From CAYXVJ01 sp050309435 (lineage in GTDB: Bacteria; Bacillota; Clostridia; Saccharofermentanales; Fastidiosipilaceae): DNA of 64,000 nt. The translations under genes and the position numbers were made by a program. The stretch covers positions 15,484 to 79,483 of the forward strand of contig JBNRMJ010000012.1 of NCBI GenBank assembly GCA_050309435.1. Reading direction: 5' to 3'. The notes under the pieces are model-generated. The model had not been told where the DNA came from. It saw only the letters and a program-made list of their open reading frames with translations, and searched no databases. Positions 9,611-19,103 of this stretch are shown here, piece by piece. Each line of letters opens with the position of its first letter. Positions within the stretch are counted from its first letter, which is position 1.

Positions 9611-11191
9611 CTAGAAAAGAATATTCGGCACGACTTCGCTGCTCAGAACATTTCCCAAATGCTCCTCTTCTCTGGCCTGAACAACAAGATTAAAGCGCTC
9701 GTACAGCTTATTGATATGCCTGATCCAGCCGATATCAAGCTGGTCAAATGCTTCATAAGTCAGACGAAAACGCCACTGACCCTCTTCTACTCCCGGCACA
9801 TTCATGCGGGTATCGGATCCGAAACCCAAAAGATCCTGAATCGGCACACAGGCAAATTTAGCCGGCGTGGACCAAAGGTATTTTATAAAGGCACGGCATC
9901 CGGGACTGTAAACACCACCGGGACTCCAGTCCTTATCCGGCGGGAAATTAATGTAATCCAAAGCCCGGCGACGTTCGGCTTCGCCGGCTTCCCAGAGCCA
10001 TCCGAGCAGGGTATTGTTATCGTGCGTGCCTGTATATGCACAGAGATTTTCATGATAATGATGAGGCAGGGTCGTTCCGTCGCTATCCGCCTGGAAAGCA
10101 AATTGCAGCACCATCATGCCGGGAAATCCGCTTTCCTTCAAAAGATCCCTGACGCCTTCCGTAATCTGGCCCAGATCCTCGGCTACGATGTTGACCGCGC
10201 CCAAAGTCTCGCGAACCCGGTTAAAGAGCTTCATACCGGGTCCTTTTCGCCACTCGCCGTTAATGGCTGTTTTACTTGTCGCCGGGACTGCCCAGTAAGC
10301 CTCGAAACCACGGAAGTGATCGATGCGCAACAAGTCATACAGATCCAGCGAGGCCGCGATCCGGGAAATCCACCAGCGGTATCCGCTCTTTTCCATCGTC
10401 TGCCAGTCGTAAATGGCATTACCCCAGAGCTGGCCTTCCGCGGCAAAGTAATCCGGCGGTACGCCTGCCACCACAGTCGGCTGTAAATTCTCGTCCAGTA
10501 AAAACAGCTCGGAATGAGACCAGACCTCCACGCTGTCCGTGGCCACATAAAAAGCAATATCGCCGAAAATCTGCAGACCCAGGCTGTTGATATAGCCTTT
10601 TAGCTCATGCCATTGATCCCAGAATAACCACTGCGTGAAAATGATGTAGTCTATTTCATCCTGATGTTCGGCTTTGAACACTTGCAAGGCATCATAATCG
10701 TGACGGCGCAGATCTTCGTCCGGCCATTCCATCCAAGGCAGATTACCGTAATAATCGCGAATAGCAACAAAGAGGGCATAATCCATCACCCAATCCGAGT
10801 GCTTCACGAAGGCCTTGATTTTTTCCTTAACAGAATCGCTTAAACGGGAATACGCCAAACGCAGAAAACGCCTGCTGTTTTCTTTGGCAAAAGCATAGTC
10901 TGTAGAATACGGGGAACCGTGATAGTAAAAAAACGGCAGTTCATGTTCCTCGAGTAAACCGTCTTTTACCATTTCCCGCGGATCAATCAGAGCAGTATGA
11001 CCCGCGAAAGCAGAGAAGGACTGGTAGGGAGAATCCTGAAGCGGCTCCAGAAGAGGAAGCACCTGCCAGTAGGTAAAACCCGCTTCGGCCATCCCGGCGG
11101 CAAAACGCCTGGCATCCTCACCCATCGTTCCGATCCCAAAAGGACCCGGTAAAGAAGTCAAATGCATCAATACGGCACTAGATCTTAACAT
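9611..11191 (-). CDS. malQ: 4-alpha-glucanotransferase (amylomaltase)
   Basis: A 526-residue GH77 enzyme that transfers alpha-1,4-glucan segments in maltodextrin or glycogen metabolism. Diagnostic segments are LTSLPGPFGIGTMG at the N terminus, LRIDHFRGFEAYW with the catalytic nucleophile Asp, and NIVAEDLG with the acid/base Glu, then TGTHDNNT for the transition-state Asp. Length is typical of the short bacterial form. ATG 11191 follows GGAGG by ten bases and gives the conserved MLRSSAVLMHLTSLPG start; the 15 codons upstream are not family-like. The stop codon is TAG. Last gene of a five-gene minus-strand run starting at yigZ; no other maltose gene is nearby. Confidence 0.96.
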   Translation of the reverse strand: MLRSSAVLMHLTSLPGPFGIGTMGEDARRFAAGMAEAGFTYWQVLPLLEPLQDSPYQSFSAFAGHTALIDPREMVKDGLLEEHELPFFYYHGSPYSTDYAFAKENSRRFLRLAYSRLSDSVKEKIKAFVKHSDWVMDYALFVAIRDYYGNLPWMEWPDEDLRRHDYDALQVFKAEHQDEIDYIIFTQWLFWDQWHELKGYINSLGLQIFGDIAFYVATDSVEVWSHSELFLLDENLQPTVVAGVPPDYFAAEGQLWGNAIYDWQTMEKSGYRWWISRIAASLDLYDLLRIDHFRGFEAYWAVPATSKTAINGEWRKGPGMKLFNRVRETLGAVNIVAEDLGQITEGVRDLLKESGFPGMMVLQFAFQADSDGTTLPHHYHENLCAYTGTHDNNTLLGWLWEAGEAERRRALDYINFPPDKDWSPGGVYSPGCRAFIKYLWSTPAKFACVPIQDLLGFGSDTRMNVPGVEEGQWRFRLTYEAFDQLDIGWIRHINKLYERFNLVVQAREEEHLGNVLSSEVVPNILF

Positions 11192-11241
11192 AGAGCATGT
11201 TCCTCCAAACGGCTGTTTCGGCGCGTCTTTTATCATCGAGA

Positions 11242-12138
11242 CTATTTGGGACTGTAATGTGCTTCCAGACGACTAAAGGCCAGCGACGCCGCAAGCCCCG
11301 CCATAAACATCAATACAATTAAAACGACGGCCATAAACATGCTGAGCCGGGCTTCCGATAAACCCGCAGGACTGAGACCGGGCAGAACCACCGTGGGGAA
11401 AATGGCCAGCGACGATCCGATCACCGTACCCAAAATAATATGGTACATGATCCCGTAAAAGCGATCGAATACCAGATTGACCAGTTTCGCGAAAAGAACG
11501 GCTGCAATCAATACACCGATCACGAGCGGAACAATCACCGACAGATCGAAGTTTGAAATACCTTCCGTCATTTTCGAGTACATACCCAGATAGATCAAGA
11601 AATTAGAAGGCGACAAACCGGGTACGATGAAGCCCAGTCCGACCAGGATGCCTCCGCCGATCCAGGTAAAGAAATTGGTATCGGCCGTTATCATCTCGCG
11701 GTCGCCGGCCAGCATCAGGGCCAGGATCGCAACACAAGCCAAAATTAAGGCCAGATATTCCCTGCTTGTACGACCTTTTAGACCGGCTGTTTTCCATAAG
11801 CCGGGTATCGTTCCGACCACAAAACCGATAAACAAGCTGATAAATTGTGCCGCATAGGTACCGAAAGCAACCGTAACCGCCCCGGAAAACAAGAGAATGC
11901 CGGCCAGGCCGCCGATACCGATCGGGAAGAAAAATTTAAGATAACGGCGAAAATACTTCGGGAAATGGCCCAGGAAATCAAGCAGCGGATCGTAAATTTT
12001 GAAAATCACCATCAGCACGCCGCCGGATAAACCCGGTAAAATCGCACCAATACCTACCAAAGCGCCTTTTAGCACTCGAAGCAACCAGCTGGCAGGTGTA
12101 TCTTTTATGTTCGGACCGTTATTCGGTGTAAACGACAT
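11242..12138 (-). CDS. DUF368 membrane protein, PopT-type undecaprenyl phosphate translocase
   Basis: A 298-residue polytopic membrane protein with about eight hydrophobic helices. The N-terminal GIGAILPGLSGGVLM and the internal LGFIVPGLSPSNFLIYLG segments are the paired re-entrant motifs typical of DUF368. Members of this family have been reported to return undecaprenyl phosphate across the membrane for reuse in wall synthesis; that role here is inference from family. It lies between the SGNH hydrolase and malQ, 63 bp after the former and 50 bp before the latter. Confidence 0.88.
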   Translation of the reverse strand: MSFTPNNGPNIKDTPASWLLRVLKGALVGIGAILPGLSGGVLMVIFKIYDPLLDFLGHFPKYFRRYLKFFFPIGIGGLAGILLFSGAVTVAFGTYAAQFISLFIGFVVGTIPGLWKTAGLKGRTSREYLALILACVAILALMLAGDREMITADTNFFTWIGGGILVGLGFIVPGLSPSNFLIYLGMYSKMTEGISNFDLSVIVPLVIGVLIAAVLFAKLVNLVFDRFYGIMYHIILGTVIGSSLAIFPTVVLPGLSPAGLSEARLSMFMAVVLIVLMFMAGLAASLAFSRLEAHYSPK

Positions 12139-12201
12139 GTTGACCTCTTTTACAGTTATTATTATCGATCAGACCTCTTGGTCTACGTCATTTGCTCGCG
12201 T

Positions 12202-12942
12202 TCAAGCGGTAATAAAACCCGGTGAAGCGAGATGATCTTCTATGAAAGCACGGATCACATCATATAAAAGATCGTGCCCCGCTCTGTTCGGATGGATTCC
12301 GTCGATGCAAATCAGCTCCCGAAAATCCCGGTGCTTCAGGTAAGCCTGTCTGACGTCGATCAGGCAACTATCGGTCGACGCCGCAAGTTTATCTACCATA
12401 TTGGAATAGAATTCCTGGAAGCGATAGATCCTCCCCACATCACCGACAAATGAAAGAATCTGTTCCCCGGATAAACCGTCCCGACATATAAAATCCAGAT
12501 AACGTTGGGGATCGATCGGAGGAAGATTCATCAACACAGGTACAGTCGAACGCTCTTTCAGGTATTCGATCAAGTCCCTGTATTTGTGTAAAAATTGTTC
12601 CGGCAGCGTGCGCGGCTGATGCTCGGATTGGGGGTTAAGAGATACCGCTTCCCAGTCATAGTCGCAATCGTTTCCGCCAAACTCCAGGACCACGGTCTTA
12701 CAGTGCGGATTTCTGTCGATCACTTTTTTAACCAGCTCTGCGCCCCGGGAGATGGTCTGGCCGAAATGGGAGCGAATCAGAAGCCTGATCCGAAGATCAT
12801 CTTCCAGCTTTTTTCTGGCAGCCGCGGCAATCAATTTGTAACGTTCCTCCGGTTTATCCAGAGTAACGCCTTTCATGACCGAGTCTCCAAAAACAAGGAT
12901 CTCGCTCCGGGCCGGATTCTCCATCAGCTCTGCATCTGCCAT
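12202..12942 (-). CDS. SGNH/GDSL-type hydrolase
   Basis: A 246-residue protein with the ordered SGNH blocks: block I ILVFGDSVMKGV with the nucleophile Ser, a block III VLEFGGNDCDY with the oxyanion Asn, and block V CIDGIHPNRAGHDLL with the Asp-x-x-His pair. No signal peptide is visible, so it is probably cytoplasmic. Such enzymes cleave ester bonds in lipids or acetylated sugars; the substrate here cannot be read. It lies 32 bp after the NYN gene and 63 bp before the DUF368 gene, in one apparent operon. Confidence 0.85.
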   Translation of the reverse strand: MADAELMENPARSEILVFGDSVMKGVTLDKPEERYKLIAAAARKKLEDDLRIRLLIRSHFGQTISRGAELVKKVIDRNPHCKTVVLEFGGNDCDYDWEAVSLNPQSEHQPRTLPEQFLHKYRDLIEYLKERSTVPVLMNLPPIDPQRYLDFICRDGLSGEQILSFVGDVGRIYRFQEFYSNMVDKLAASTDSCLIDVRQAYLKHRDFRELICIDGIHPNRAGHDLLYDVIRAFIEDHLASPGFITA

Positions 12943-12974
12943 ACGAACACCTTAATCTTTACCGGTCTAAACTC

Positions 12975-13802
12975 TTACAGCTCGTTGTTCTGCAAACGAA
13001 TATAGATATGCTTGACCTTACTCTGCTCCGTGGCTCTTTCATCGATTTCCACATTATCGATGGAACGAATCAAGGGAGTTAACTTCGCGAAGCCGTAGTT
13101 TCTGGGATCAAACGACGGCCGGACTTTCAGGATCAAATTGCCTACATCGCCCAGGAATGCCCAGCCTTGTTCATCGGCCAGGTCCTGTATGCAGTCATAA
13201 ATAAGATACCTGACTTCATCATCTACTTTCCGTACCGTATGTGTGGCAGGCCGAGACAAAGGCATGGATGCCGAACCGACCGGCGACTGAATGGCCGTCG
13301 TAATGTTCAGCGACGCACCTTCCGGAAGCTCCGAACGGTCAAAATGCGTCTTCTCCGCTTCGGCCAAAATTTCGATATAGATAAATTTATCGCAGGCCGC
13401 GATAAAAGCATTGGGAGTTTTCTGCTCTCCGATACCATAGACGATTTTACCGGCTTCACGAAGGCGAATCGCGAGTCGGGTAAAATCACTGTCGCTGGAA
13501 ACAAGACAAAATCCGTCAACTCGTTCCGAGTACAAGATGTCCATCGCATCGATAATCAAGGCGGAGTCGGTTGAATTTTTACCGTATGTGTAGCCGAATT
13601 GCTGTATCGGAGTGATGGCGTAATCCAGAAGCTGTGGTTTCCATCCGCTCAGATTCGGTCTTGTCCAATCACCGTAAATACGCTTGATGGTCGGTATTCC
13701 ATATACCGCTACTTCCTGCATCAGCCCTTTAATATAGTGATGCGATATATTGTCTGCATCAATCAGAAGTGCCAGGCGAAGTCCCCGGTCTTTATCATCC
13801 AT
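12975..13802 (-). CDS. NYN-domain putative RNase with C-terminal OST-HTH/LOTUS domain
   Basis: A 275-residue protein. Residues ~8-150 form a PIN-like NYN domain: LALLIDADN with the first acidic residues, IKRIYGDW, and VSSDSDFTRLAIRLREAG with the second acidic cluster, all expected of a metal-dependent nuclease. After a Ser/Pro-rich linker, residues ~195-275 resemble an OST-HTH (LOTUS) domain, with YDCIQDLADEQGWAFLGDVG and FDPRNYGFAKLTPLIRS. This pairing is seen in LabA/DUF88-like proteins and suggests RNA binding and cleavage. ATG 13802 is nine bases after GGAGG; ATG 13808 is only three bases from it. RNA targets are unknown. Confidence 0.85.
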   Translation of the reverse strand: MDDKDRGLRLALLIDADNISHHYIKGLMQEVAVYGIPTIKRIYGDWTRPNLSGWKPQLLDYAITPIQQFGYTYGKNSTDSALIIDAMDILYSERVDGFCLVSSDSDFTRLAIRLREAGKIVYGIGEQKTPNAFIAACDKFIYIEILAEAEKTHFDRSELPEGASLNITTAIQSPVGSASMPLSRPATHTVRKVDDEVRYLIYDCIQDLADEQGWAFLGDVGNLILKVRPSFDPRNYGFAKLTPLIRSIDNVEIDERATEQSKVKHIYIRLQNNEL

Positions 13803-13827
13803 ATACATTTTCCTCCGTCACATGGTG

Positions 13828-14472
13828 TCAGGGCATATACGTAAGCTCTAAAGCTTGCGGCTCGATATCGCCATGGCTAAGATCTCTTAAGCGGAGAAGA
13901 AATCGCTCAATTTCTTCACGCGGCACGGCGATTTTCAGAGCAACGTTTTCCATAAATTCCGATTCAAGAATCGACCATCCGGCTTCGTCGCAGAATCTTA
14001 AGATCGGTGTATATAAACTATATACGAAATCAATCTTGTAAATTCTGCAGAGAACTTTTTGGATCACGCCTGCTTCCGAAACAGCCAGTGCCGCCGCATC
14101 CGAATAAGCGGATACGAGGCCTCCCGTCCCGAGAAGCGTACCGCCGAAATATCGGGTCACGACCACGCATACGTTCTCGAGCGACTGTCCCTTCAGAACA
14201 TTCAATACAGGCAGTCCTGCGGTTCCGCCGGGCTCCCCGTCGTCCGAATAACGCTCGACGCGGGAGTCTGTCACCATCCCGGCACGCCATGCCGATACAT
14301 GATGGCTTGCATCGGGAAAGCGTGTTCTGGCATCGTTCAATATCGCTTGAGCGGCGACGACATCTTCTGCCGGTGCGGCATGAGCGATAAATATCGATTT
14401 TTTCACTTCCAAGCGAACTTCGACGGCTCGGGCCAGTGTCTTATACTCCAGAGGTAATCTTGATTCTTCCAT
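13828..14472 (-). CDS. YigZ/IMPACT family protein
   Basis: A 214-residue protein. The N-terminal UPF0029 domain shows KKSIFIAHAAPA, FPDASHHVSAWR, SDDGEPGGTAGLPVL and VVVTRYFGGTLLGTGGLV, the strongest signatures of the IMPACT/YigZ family. The C-terminal ~70 residues are the DUF1949 ferredoxin-like domain. The family is widespread and may bind nucleic acid or ribosomes, but its role in bacteria is unsettled. It is the first gene of the yigZ-NYN-SGNH-DUF368-malQ run and diverges from the ABC exporter gene. Confidence 0.9.
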   Translation of the reverse strand: MEESRLPLEYKTLARAVEVRLEVKKSIFIAHAAPAEDVVAAQAILNDARTRFPDASHHVSAWRAGMVTDSRVERYSDDGEPGGTAGLPVLNVLKGQSLENVCVVVTRYFGGTLLGTGGLVSAYSDAAALAVSEAGVIQKVLCRIYKIDFVYSLYTPILRFCDEAGWSILESEFMENVALKIAVPREEIERFLLRLRDLSHGDIEPQALELTYMP

Positions 14473-14556
14473 TATATGAACACCTTACTCCTTTCAAATA
14501 TAATAACACATCAGACCTCTCGCCTATCCACATAAAACCGTGCAAAAGCCGATTCG

Positions 14557-14586
14557 TTGGCAGATAAAAGTTTGTTCGGTTATAAT
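14557..14586 (+). promoter_or_regulatory. Promoter of the ABC exporter gene
   Basis: TTGGCA at 14557-14562, an 18-bp spacer, and a perfect TATAAT at 14581-14586, 35 bp ahead of the start codon. Confidence 0.75.
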
Positions 14587-14620
14587 GAGAAGTGACTGAT
14601 TTTTCAAGGAGCGATTATAT

Positions 14621-16393
14621 ATGTCTCAATCCAAATTCCAAAACAAGTCGAAACTGGCTTTGTTTGCGTCTTATTATAAGCCGCATCTTCGCTTGTTCGT
14701 TCTCGATTTAATATGTGCCATGGGTATAGCGGCGGTTGATCTGTCCTTCCCCATGATCTCCCGCTATTCGCTGCAAACCGTTTTGCCTGCCGGCGAATAT
14801 CGCTTTTTCGCCCTGCTGATGATCGGGCTGGTCTTTGCCTTTCTGGTGAGAAGCGGCTTGCAATTCATCGTAACCTATTGGGGACACCTGCTCGGTGTAC
14901 GCATGGAAGCCGATATGCGCAGAGACCTTTTCGGCCATCTTCAGACGCTGTCCTTCCGCTTCTACGATCAAAACCGCACCGGTAAACTGATGAGTCGCGT
15001 CATTTCGGACCTCTTCGAAATCGTAGAGCTTGCCCACCACGGTCCGGAGGATCTTTTGATCTCTTCTTTGACGCTGGTTGGTTCTTTTATCGCCATGCTC
15101 CTCATCCGTTGGGAACTGGCACTGATCCTTCTGGTCATCATCCCGATCATCATCTGGATCACGATGAGATCCCGTAAGAACATGGCAGCTGCTTCGCGAG
15201 CCGTTAAAGCCCGCACGGCCGATATCAATGCGGATCTGGAAAACTCCATCTCCGGCGTTCGTGTCGCGAAGGCTTTCACCAACGAAGAATACGAAATCCA
15301 AAAGTTCGATCGCGGCAACAGCAATTACCGGGAAGCCAAGCGCGGCTACTACAAGGCGATGGCCTTCTTCTCGGGCGGCATGGAGTTTACGACATCTCTG
15401 CTCAATATTATTGTTATCTCCGCCGGTGCCATATTCGTCGTTCGCGGCAGTATGACCCTCACGGATATGCTAACCTTCATCTTGTATGTAGGCACATTCC
15501 TGACGCCGATTCGCAAACTGGTTTCCTTCTTCGAGCAGTATACGAACGGTATGGCCGGGTTCGAACGTTTCATCGAGCTGATGAGAATAGAAGCGGAAAT
15601 CCGTGATGCCGAAGACGCCCGCGATCTTGCCAACGTGAAAGGCGACATCGTCTTTGACAAGGTTAGTTTCTCCTATAGCGACGAACAGCCGATTCTGGAG
15701 AATATCAATCTTGCCATCGGAGCCGGTCAGAAAGTTGCCCTCGTGGGCCCTTCCGGCGGCGGTAAGACTACGATGTGCAACCTCATCCCCCGCTTCTATG
15801 AGACCAACAGCGGCAATATAACCATCGATGGAAAGAACATTCGCGATTTAACTTTGCAGAGTTTGCGTTCCAATATTGGCATCGTACAACAAGATGTCTT
15901 CCTCTTTGCCGCGAGTATTAAGGAAAACATTCGCTACGGACGGCCCGATGCAAGCGACGAAGAGATCGAAGAAGCAGCGAAGAAAGCCGAGATCCATGAT
16001 TTTATACTGGATCTTCCGTACGGTTACGACACCGAAGTCGGCGAACGCGGCACCAAGCTCTCCGGCGGTCAAAAACAGCGCATCAGCATCGCCCGGATTT
16101 TCCTGAAGAATCCGCCGGTTCTCATTCTGGACGAAGCGACTTCGGCCCTGGATACGGCGACCGAGGTAAAGATTCAACGCGCACTCGATACGCTGGCACA
16201 AGGCCGTACCTGCCTGATTATCGCTCACCGACTCTCCACTATTCGTAACGCCGACATGATCGTTTATATTGATGACGACGGTATTCAGGAGCGTGGTTCG
16301 CATACGGAACTTCTGAGTCAAGATGGCCCCTACAAGCGCCTCTACCAGGCTCAGTACGCTATTGACAACAGACTCGGGGACATCAGCGCTTAA
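14621..16393 (+). CDS. ABC exporter, membrane and ATPase domains fused
   Basis: A 590-residue half-transporter of the MsbA/LmrA/BmrA type. Residues ~20-320 contain six TM helices and the coupling region; residues ~345-575 are the nucleotide-binding domain with Walker A GPSGGGKTT, signature LSGGQKQR, Walker B LILDEATSALD and switch IAHRLSTI. It probably acts as a homodimer since no partner half-transporter is next to it. Exported substrate (drug, lipid or peptide) is unknown. The ribosome site AAGGAG stands ahead of ATG 14621. Monocistronic between a good promoter and a terminator. Confidence 0.95.
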   Translation: MSQSKFQNKSKLALFASYYKPHLRLFVLDLICAMGIAAVDLSFPMISRYSLQTVLPAGEYRFFALLMIGLVFAFLVRSGLQFIVTYWGHLLGVRMEADMRRDLFGHLQTLSFRFYDQNRTGKLMSRVISDLFEIVELAHHGPEDLLISSLTLVGSFIAMLLIRWELALILLVIIPIIIWITMRSRKNMAAASRAVKARTADINADLENSISGVRVAKAFTNEEYEIQKFDRGNSNYREAKRGYYKAMAFFSGGMEFTTSLLNIIVISAGAIFVVRGSMTLTDMLTFILYVGTFLTPIRKLVSFFEQYTNGMAGFERFIELMRIEAEIRDAEDARDLANVKGDIVFDKVSFSYSDEQPILENINLAIGAGQKVALVGPSGGGKTTMCNLIPRFYETNSGNITIDGKNIRDLTLQSLRSNIGIVQQDVFLFAASIKENIRYGRPDASDEEIEEAAKKAEIHDFILDLPYGYDTEVGERGTKLSGGQKQRISIARIFLKNPPVLILDEATSALDTATEVKIQRALDTLAQGRTCLIIAHRLSTIRNADMIVYIDDDGIQERGSHTELLSQDGPYKRLYQAQYAIDNRLGDISA

Positions 16394-16425
16394 GAACTCC
16401 CGGCCCCTTATACAGGCGTAGTATA

Positions 16426-16470
16426 AAGCTCTCCCGTGATCCATAGACGGATTGCGGGAGAGCTCTTCTT
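16426..16470. terminator. Terminator between convergent ABC exporter and lon genes
   Basis: AGCTCTCCCG ... CGGGAGAGCT stem with T-rich CTTCTTATAC on the plus strand; the stem could also serve the minus-strand lon gene. Confidence 0.8.
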
Positions 16471-16502
16471 ATACTTCCGATGCAGGTATCTTATAGATCC
16501 TG

Positions 16503-18932
16503 TTACTTATTTCTGATAATGGCGTACTTAAAGACATCTTCTGCGTCGCTGACACCGTGGAAGGTCATCTTGCTCTTTACTGATTCAGGAACTTCATCCA
16601 GATCTCTCAGGTTAGGCGTGGGGACCAAAACGGTATCGATGCCCGCACGATGAGCCGCGATCACTTTCTCCTTCAATCCGCCAATGGGCAGGATGCGCCC
16701 CCGAATGGTGATCTCGCCGGTCATGGCGACATTGTGACGAACCGGCTGTTCGCTAAGTGCAGAGTAAATGGCCGTAGCCAGCGTGATGCCCGCCGAAGGA
16801 CCGTCTTTCGGTACCGCGCCTTCCGGTACGTGGATATGGATGTCATGCGTCTTGGCAAAGTCGGCTTCGATTCCAAGATCCGCGGATTTACTTCGGATAT
16901 AGGCCAGGGCAACTTTCGCCGATTCCTGCATAACTTCTCCCAGGCGACCGGTGAGTTCTAATTTACCGCCACCCGGCATGAGGTTGACTTCGATCGCCAG
17001 CGTATCGCCGCCAACCGAGGTCCACGCCAGTCCCGTTGCTTGTCCGATCAGGTCCTTCTTGTTGTATTCGTCTTCGACGAACTTGGCTTTACCCAGATAG
17101 TTTTCCAGATTCGACTTCGTGACTCGTATCGGTAGCTCGGCATCGGCTTCTTCAAGCTTCAGAACCACTCGGCGGCACAAGTGAGCCAGTTCCTGTTCCA
17201 GTTGTCTGACACCGGCTTCTCTCGTGTAGTTTCTGATGATCGCCATGAAGGCCGCTTTCTGCACGCTTATGTCTTTGGCCTCGATGGCATGCTGACGCAG
17301 CTGTCTGGGAAAGAGGTGAAGGCGCGCGATATGGTACTTCTCTTCTTCCGTGTAGCCGTTTAGTTCGATTAATTCCATACGATCGAGCAAAGGACCCGGA
17401 ATCGTGTCAACCGAGTTGGCTGTCGTTATGAAAATCACCTTCGACAGATCGTAATCAAGCTCCATATAGTGATCGCGGAAGGCCTTGTTCTGTTCGGGAT
17501 CCAAAACCTCAAGCAAGGCAGCTGCAGGATCCCCCCGGAAATCACTGCCGAGTTTATCGATCTCATCCATGAGGATCAGAGGATTATCCGTACCCGCCCG
17601 TTTGATCGCATTGATCATGCGTCCGGGCATCGCGCCGACATAAGTTCGTCTGTGACCGCGAATCTCGGCTTCGTCGCGAACACCGCCCAGAGACATGCGC
17701 ACATACTGACGGCCCATGGACTTGGCGATTGATTGAGCGATCGAAGTCTTACCGACACCCGGCGGGCCCACGAAGCACAAGATCTGCGAGCGCAGCGCAT
17801 CTGCACCCATGCTCTTCTGACGTTTCAGAACCGCCAGATATTCGAGAATACGCTCCTTGACTTTCTCCAGACCGTAGTGATCCTTGTCGAGCTGACGGCG
17901 GCTGGCCTTGATATTCAGAGAATCTTCGCTCATCTTTCCCCAGGGCAGTTCAAATATCAGATCCAGGTAATTACGAAGAATGCCTGCTTCGGGGAAGGTC
18001 GGCGGATACTTGGCCAGTCGTTTGATCTCTTTTTCGATCGTGACCTTGTCCTTCTCCGGTATCTGAGTCTCCGCGAGAAGTTTCATATAGCGCTCGGTTT
18101 CTTCTTCTGAAGTTTCGGTATCTCCGAGTTCCGTGTGAATCACCTTCAGCTGTTCGCGCAGGTAATACTCCTTCTGTCCGGCCTCGATCTCTTCTCTTAC
18201 CTTATCCTCAAGCTCCTTTTCGTAATCCGCCAAACGGCGTTCGCGGCGGATGAGTACCAGAAGTTCATGAAGACGGTTCTGAATATCGAGCTCGGCCAGA
18301 TGGAAATTCTGGCCATAGATATTCAAACCCAGATTGGACGCGATGATATCACCCGCCACGACAGGATCGTGGATCTGAGCGAGGGCGGCAGCACCTTCGC
18401 TGCCCAGTCGGCCGCTGGCTTTGGCGAAATCCTTATACGCCGCGAGCAGCTCCCGACGATATGCTTCCAGTTTATCCTCATCTTCGGGATTGCGATGTTC
18501 TTTATTCTCGTAAACAACTTCGAGCTCGACGGAATCGAACTCGCCGTCGGTATAAATGTCTTTAATAATTGCGCGGCAGACACCACGCACATGGATCAGC
18601 ATGCCCTTTTGTTCGCTCTGTTCGATTGTCTCCTGAATACGAACAATACATGCGACACCGTCAATCAACTCTTCGGAATCGGGCCACTCCATTTTTATGT
18701 CAGATTGAGCGATAACCGCCATCAGACGATCCGTGTTCATCGCATAAGCCACGGAAGCCAGAGATCTGCTTCTGGCAACTTCAAAGGAAACCGAAGTACT
18801 GGGAAGCACCGTCATGCCGCGTAAAGGAACCAGAGGCAGCTTAACGGTTTCAGTCGGCCACTTCATCTCCGTATCGGTCAAAAAATTATTCTCTAAACTG
18901 TCATCCGATTGACTCGAATTATTTATTTTCAT
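16503..18932 (-). CDS. lon: ATP-dependent protease Lon
   Basis: An 809-residue cytoplasmic protease of the LonA type that degrades misfolded and regulatory proteins. It has the N-terminal LAN substrate-binding domain starting LPLVPLRGMTVLP, a helical middle region, an AAA+ module with Walker A GPPGVGKTS and Walker B ILMDEIDKLG, and a C-terminal serine-lysine protease with PKDGPSAGIT (catalytic Ser) and PIGGLKEKVIAA (catalytic Lys). Length is normal. GGAAGGA precedes ATG. Transcribed from an extended -10 promoter just upstream; I see no CIRCE or CtsR box. Confidence 0.98.
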   Translation of the reverse strand: MKINNSSQSDDSLENNFLTDTEMKWPTETVKLPLVPLRGMTVLPSTSVSFEVARSRSLASVAYAMNTDRLMAVIAQSDIKMEWPDSEELIDGVACIVRIQETIEQSEQKGMLIHVRGVCRAIIKDIYTDGEFDSVELEVVYENKEHRNPEDEDKLEAYRRELLAAYKDFAKASGRLGSEGAAALAQIHDPVVAGDIIASNLGLNIYGQNFHLAELDIQNRLHELLVLIRRERRLADYEKELEDKVREEIEAGQKEYYLREQLKVIHTELGDTETSEEETERYMKLLAETQIPEKDKVTIEKEIKRLAKYPPTFPEAGILRNYLDLIFELPWGKMSEDSLNIKASRRQLDKDHYGLEKVKERILEYLAVLKRQKSMGADALRSQILCFVGPPGVGKTSIAQSIAKSMGRQYVRMSLGGVRDEAEIRGHRRTYVGAMPGRMINAIKRAGTDNPLILMDEIDKLGSDFRGDPAAALLEVLDPEQNKAFRDHYMELDYDLSKVIFITTANSVDTIPGPLLDRMELIELNGYTEEEKYHIARLHLFPRQLRQHAIEAKDISVQKAAFMAIIRNYTREAGVRQLEQELAHLCRRVVLKLEEADAELPIRVTKSNLENYLGKAKFVEDEYNKKDLIGQATGLAWTSVGGDTLAIEVNLMPGGGKLELTGRLGEVMQESAKVALAYIRSKSADLGIEADFAKTHDIHIHVPEGAVPKDGPSAGITLATAIYSALSEQPVRHNVAMTGEITIRGRILPIGGLKEKVIAAHRAGIDTVLVPTPNLRDLDEVPESVKSKMTFHGVSDAEDVFKYAIIRNK

Positions 18933-18964
18933 GTAATCATATCCTTCCCACAGTGTGTCAGAAC

Positions 18965-18973
18965 ATTATACCA
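18965..18973 (-). promoter_or_regulatory. Extended -10 promoter for lon
   Basis: On the minus strand TGGTATAAT, a perfect TATAAT with a TGn extension, lies 33 bp before the lon start. No good -35 box stands 17 bp upstream, which fits an extended -10 promoter. Confidence 0.6.
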
Positions 18974-19007
18974 TTCTTCATGAATTGCTTGATTTTCTTA
19001 TACACGA

Positions 19008-19070
19008 AAAAGGCGGTTTTATCCGCCTTTAACGAGAAAAAGGAGCTCCGGACATTGCCCGAAGCTCCTT
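19008..19070 (-). terminator. Two tandem terminators after tuf
   Basis: Read on the minus strand, the first hairpin AAGGAGCTTCGGGC...CCGGAGCTCCTT ends in TTTCTCG, and a second hairpin AAAGGCGG...CCGCCTTT ends in TTCGTG. Double termination isolates lon from the heavily expressed str operon. Confidence 0.88.
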
Positions 19071-19103
19071 GATTTAGTTGTTCAATCCTGTTACTTACAG
19101 TAA

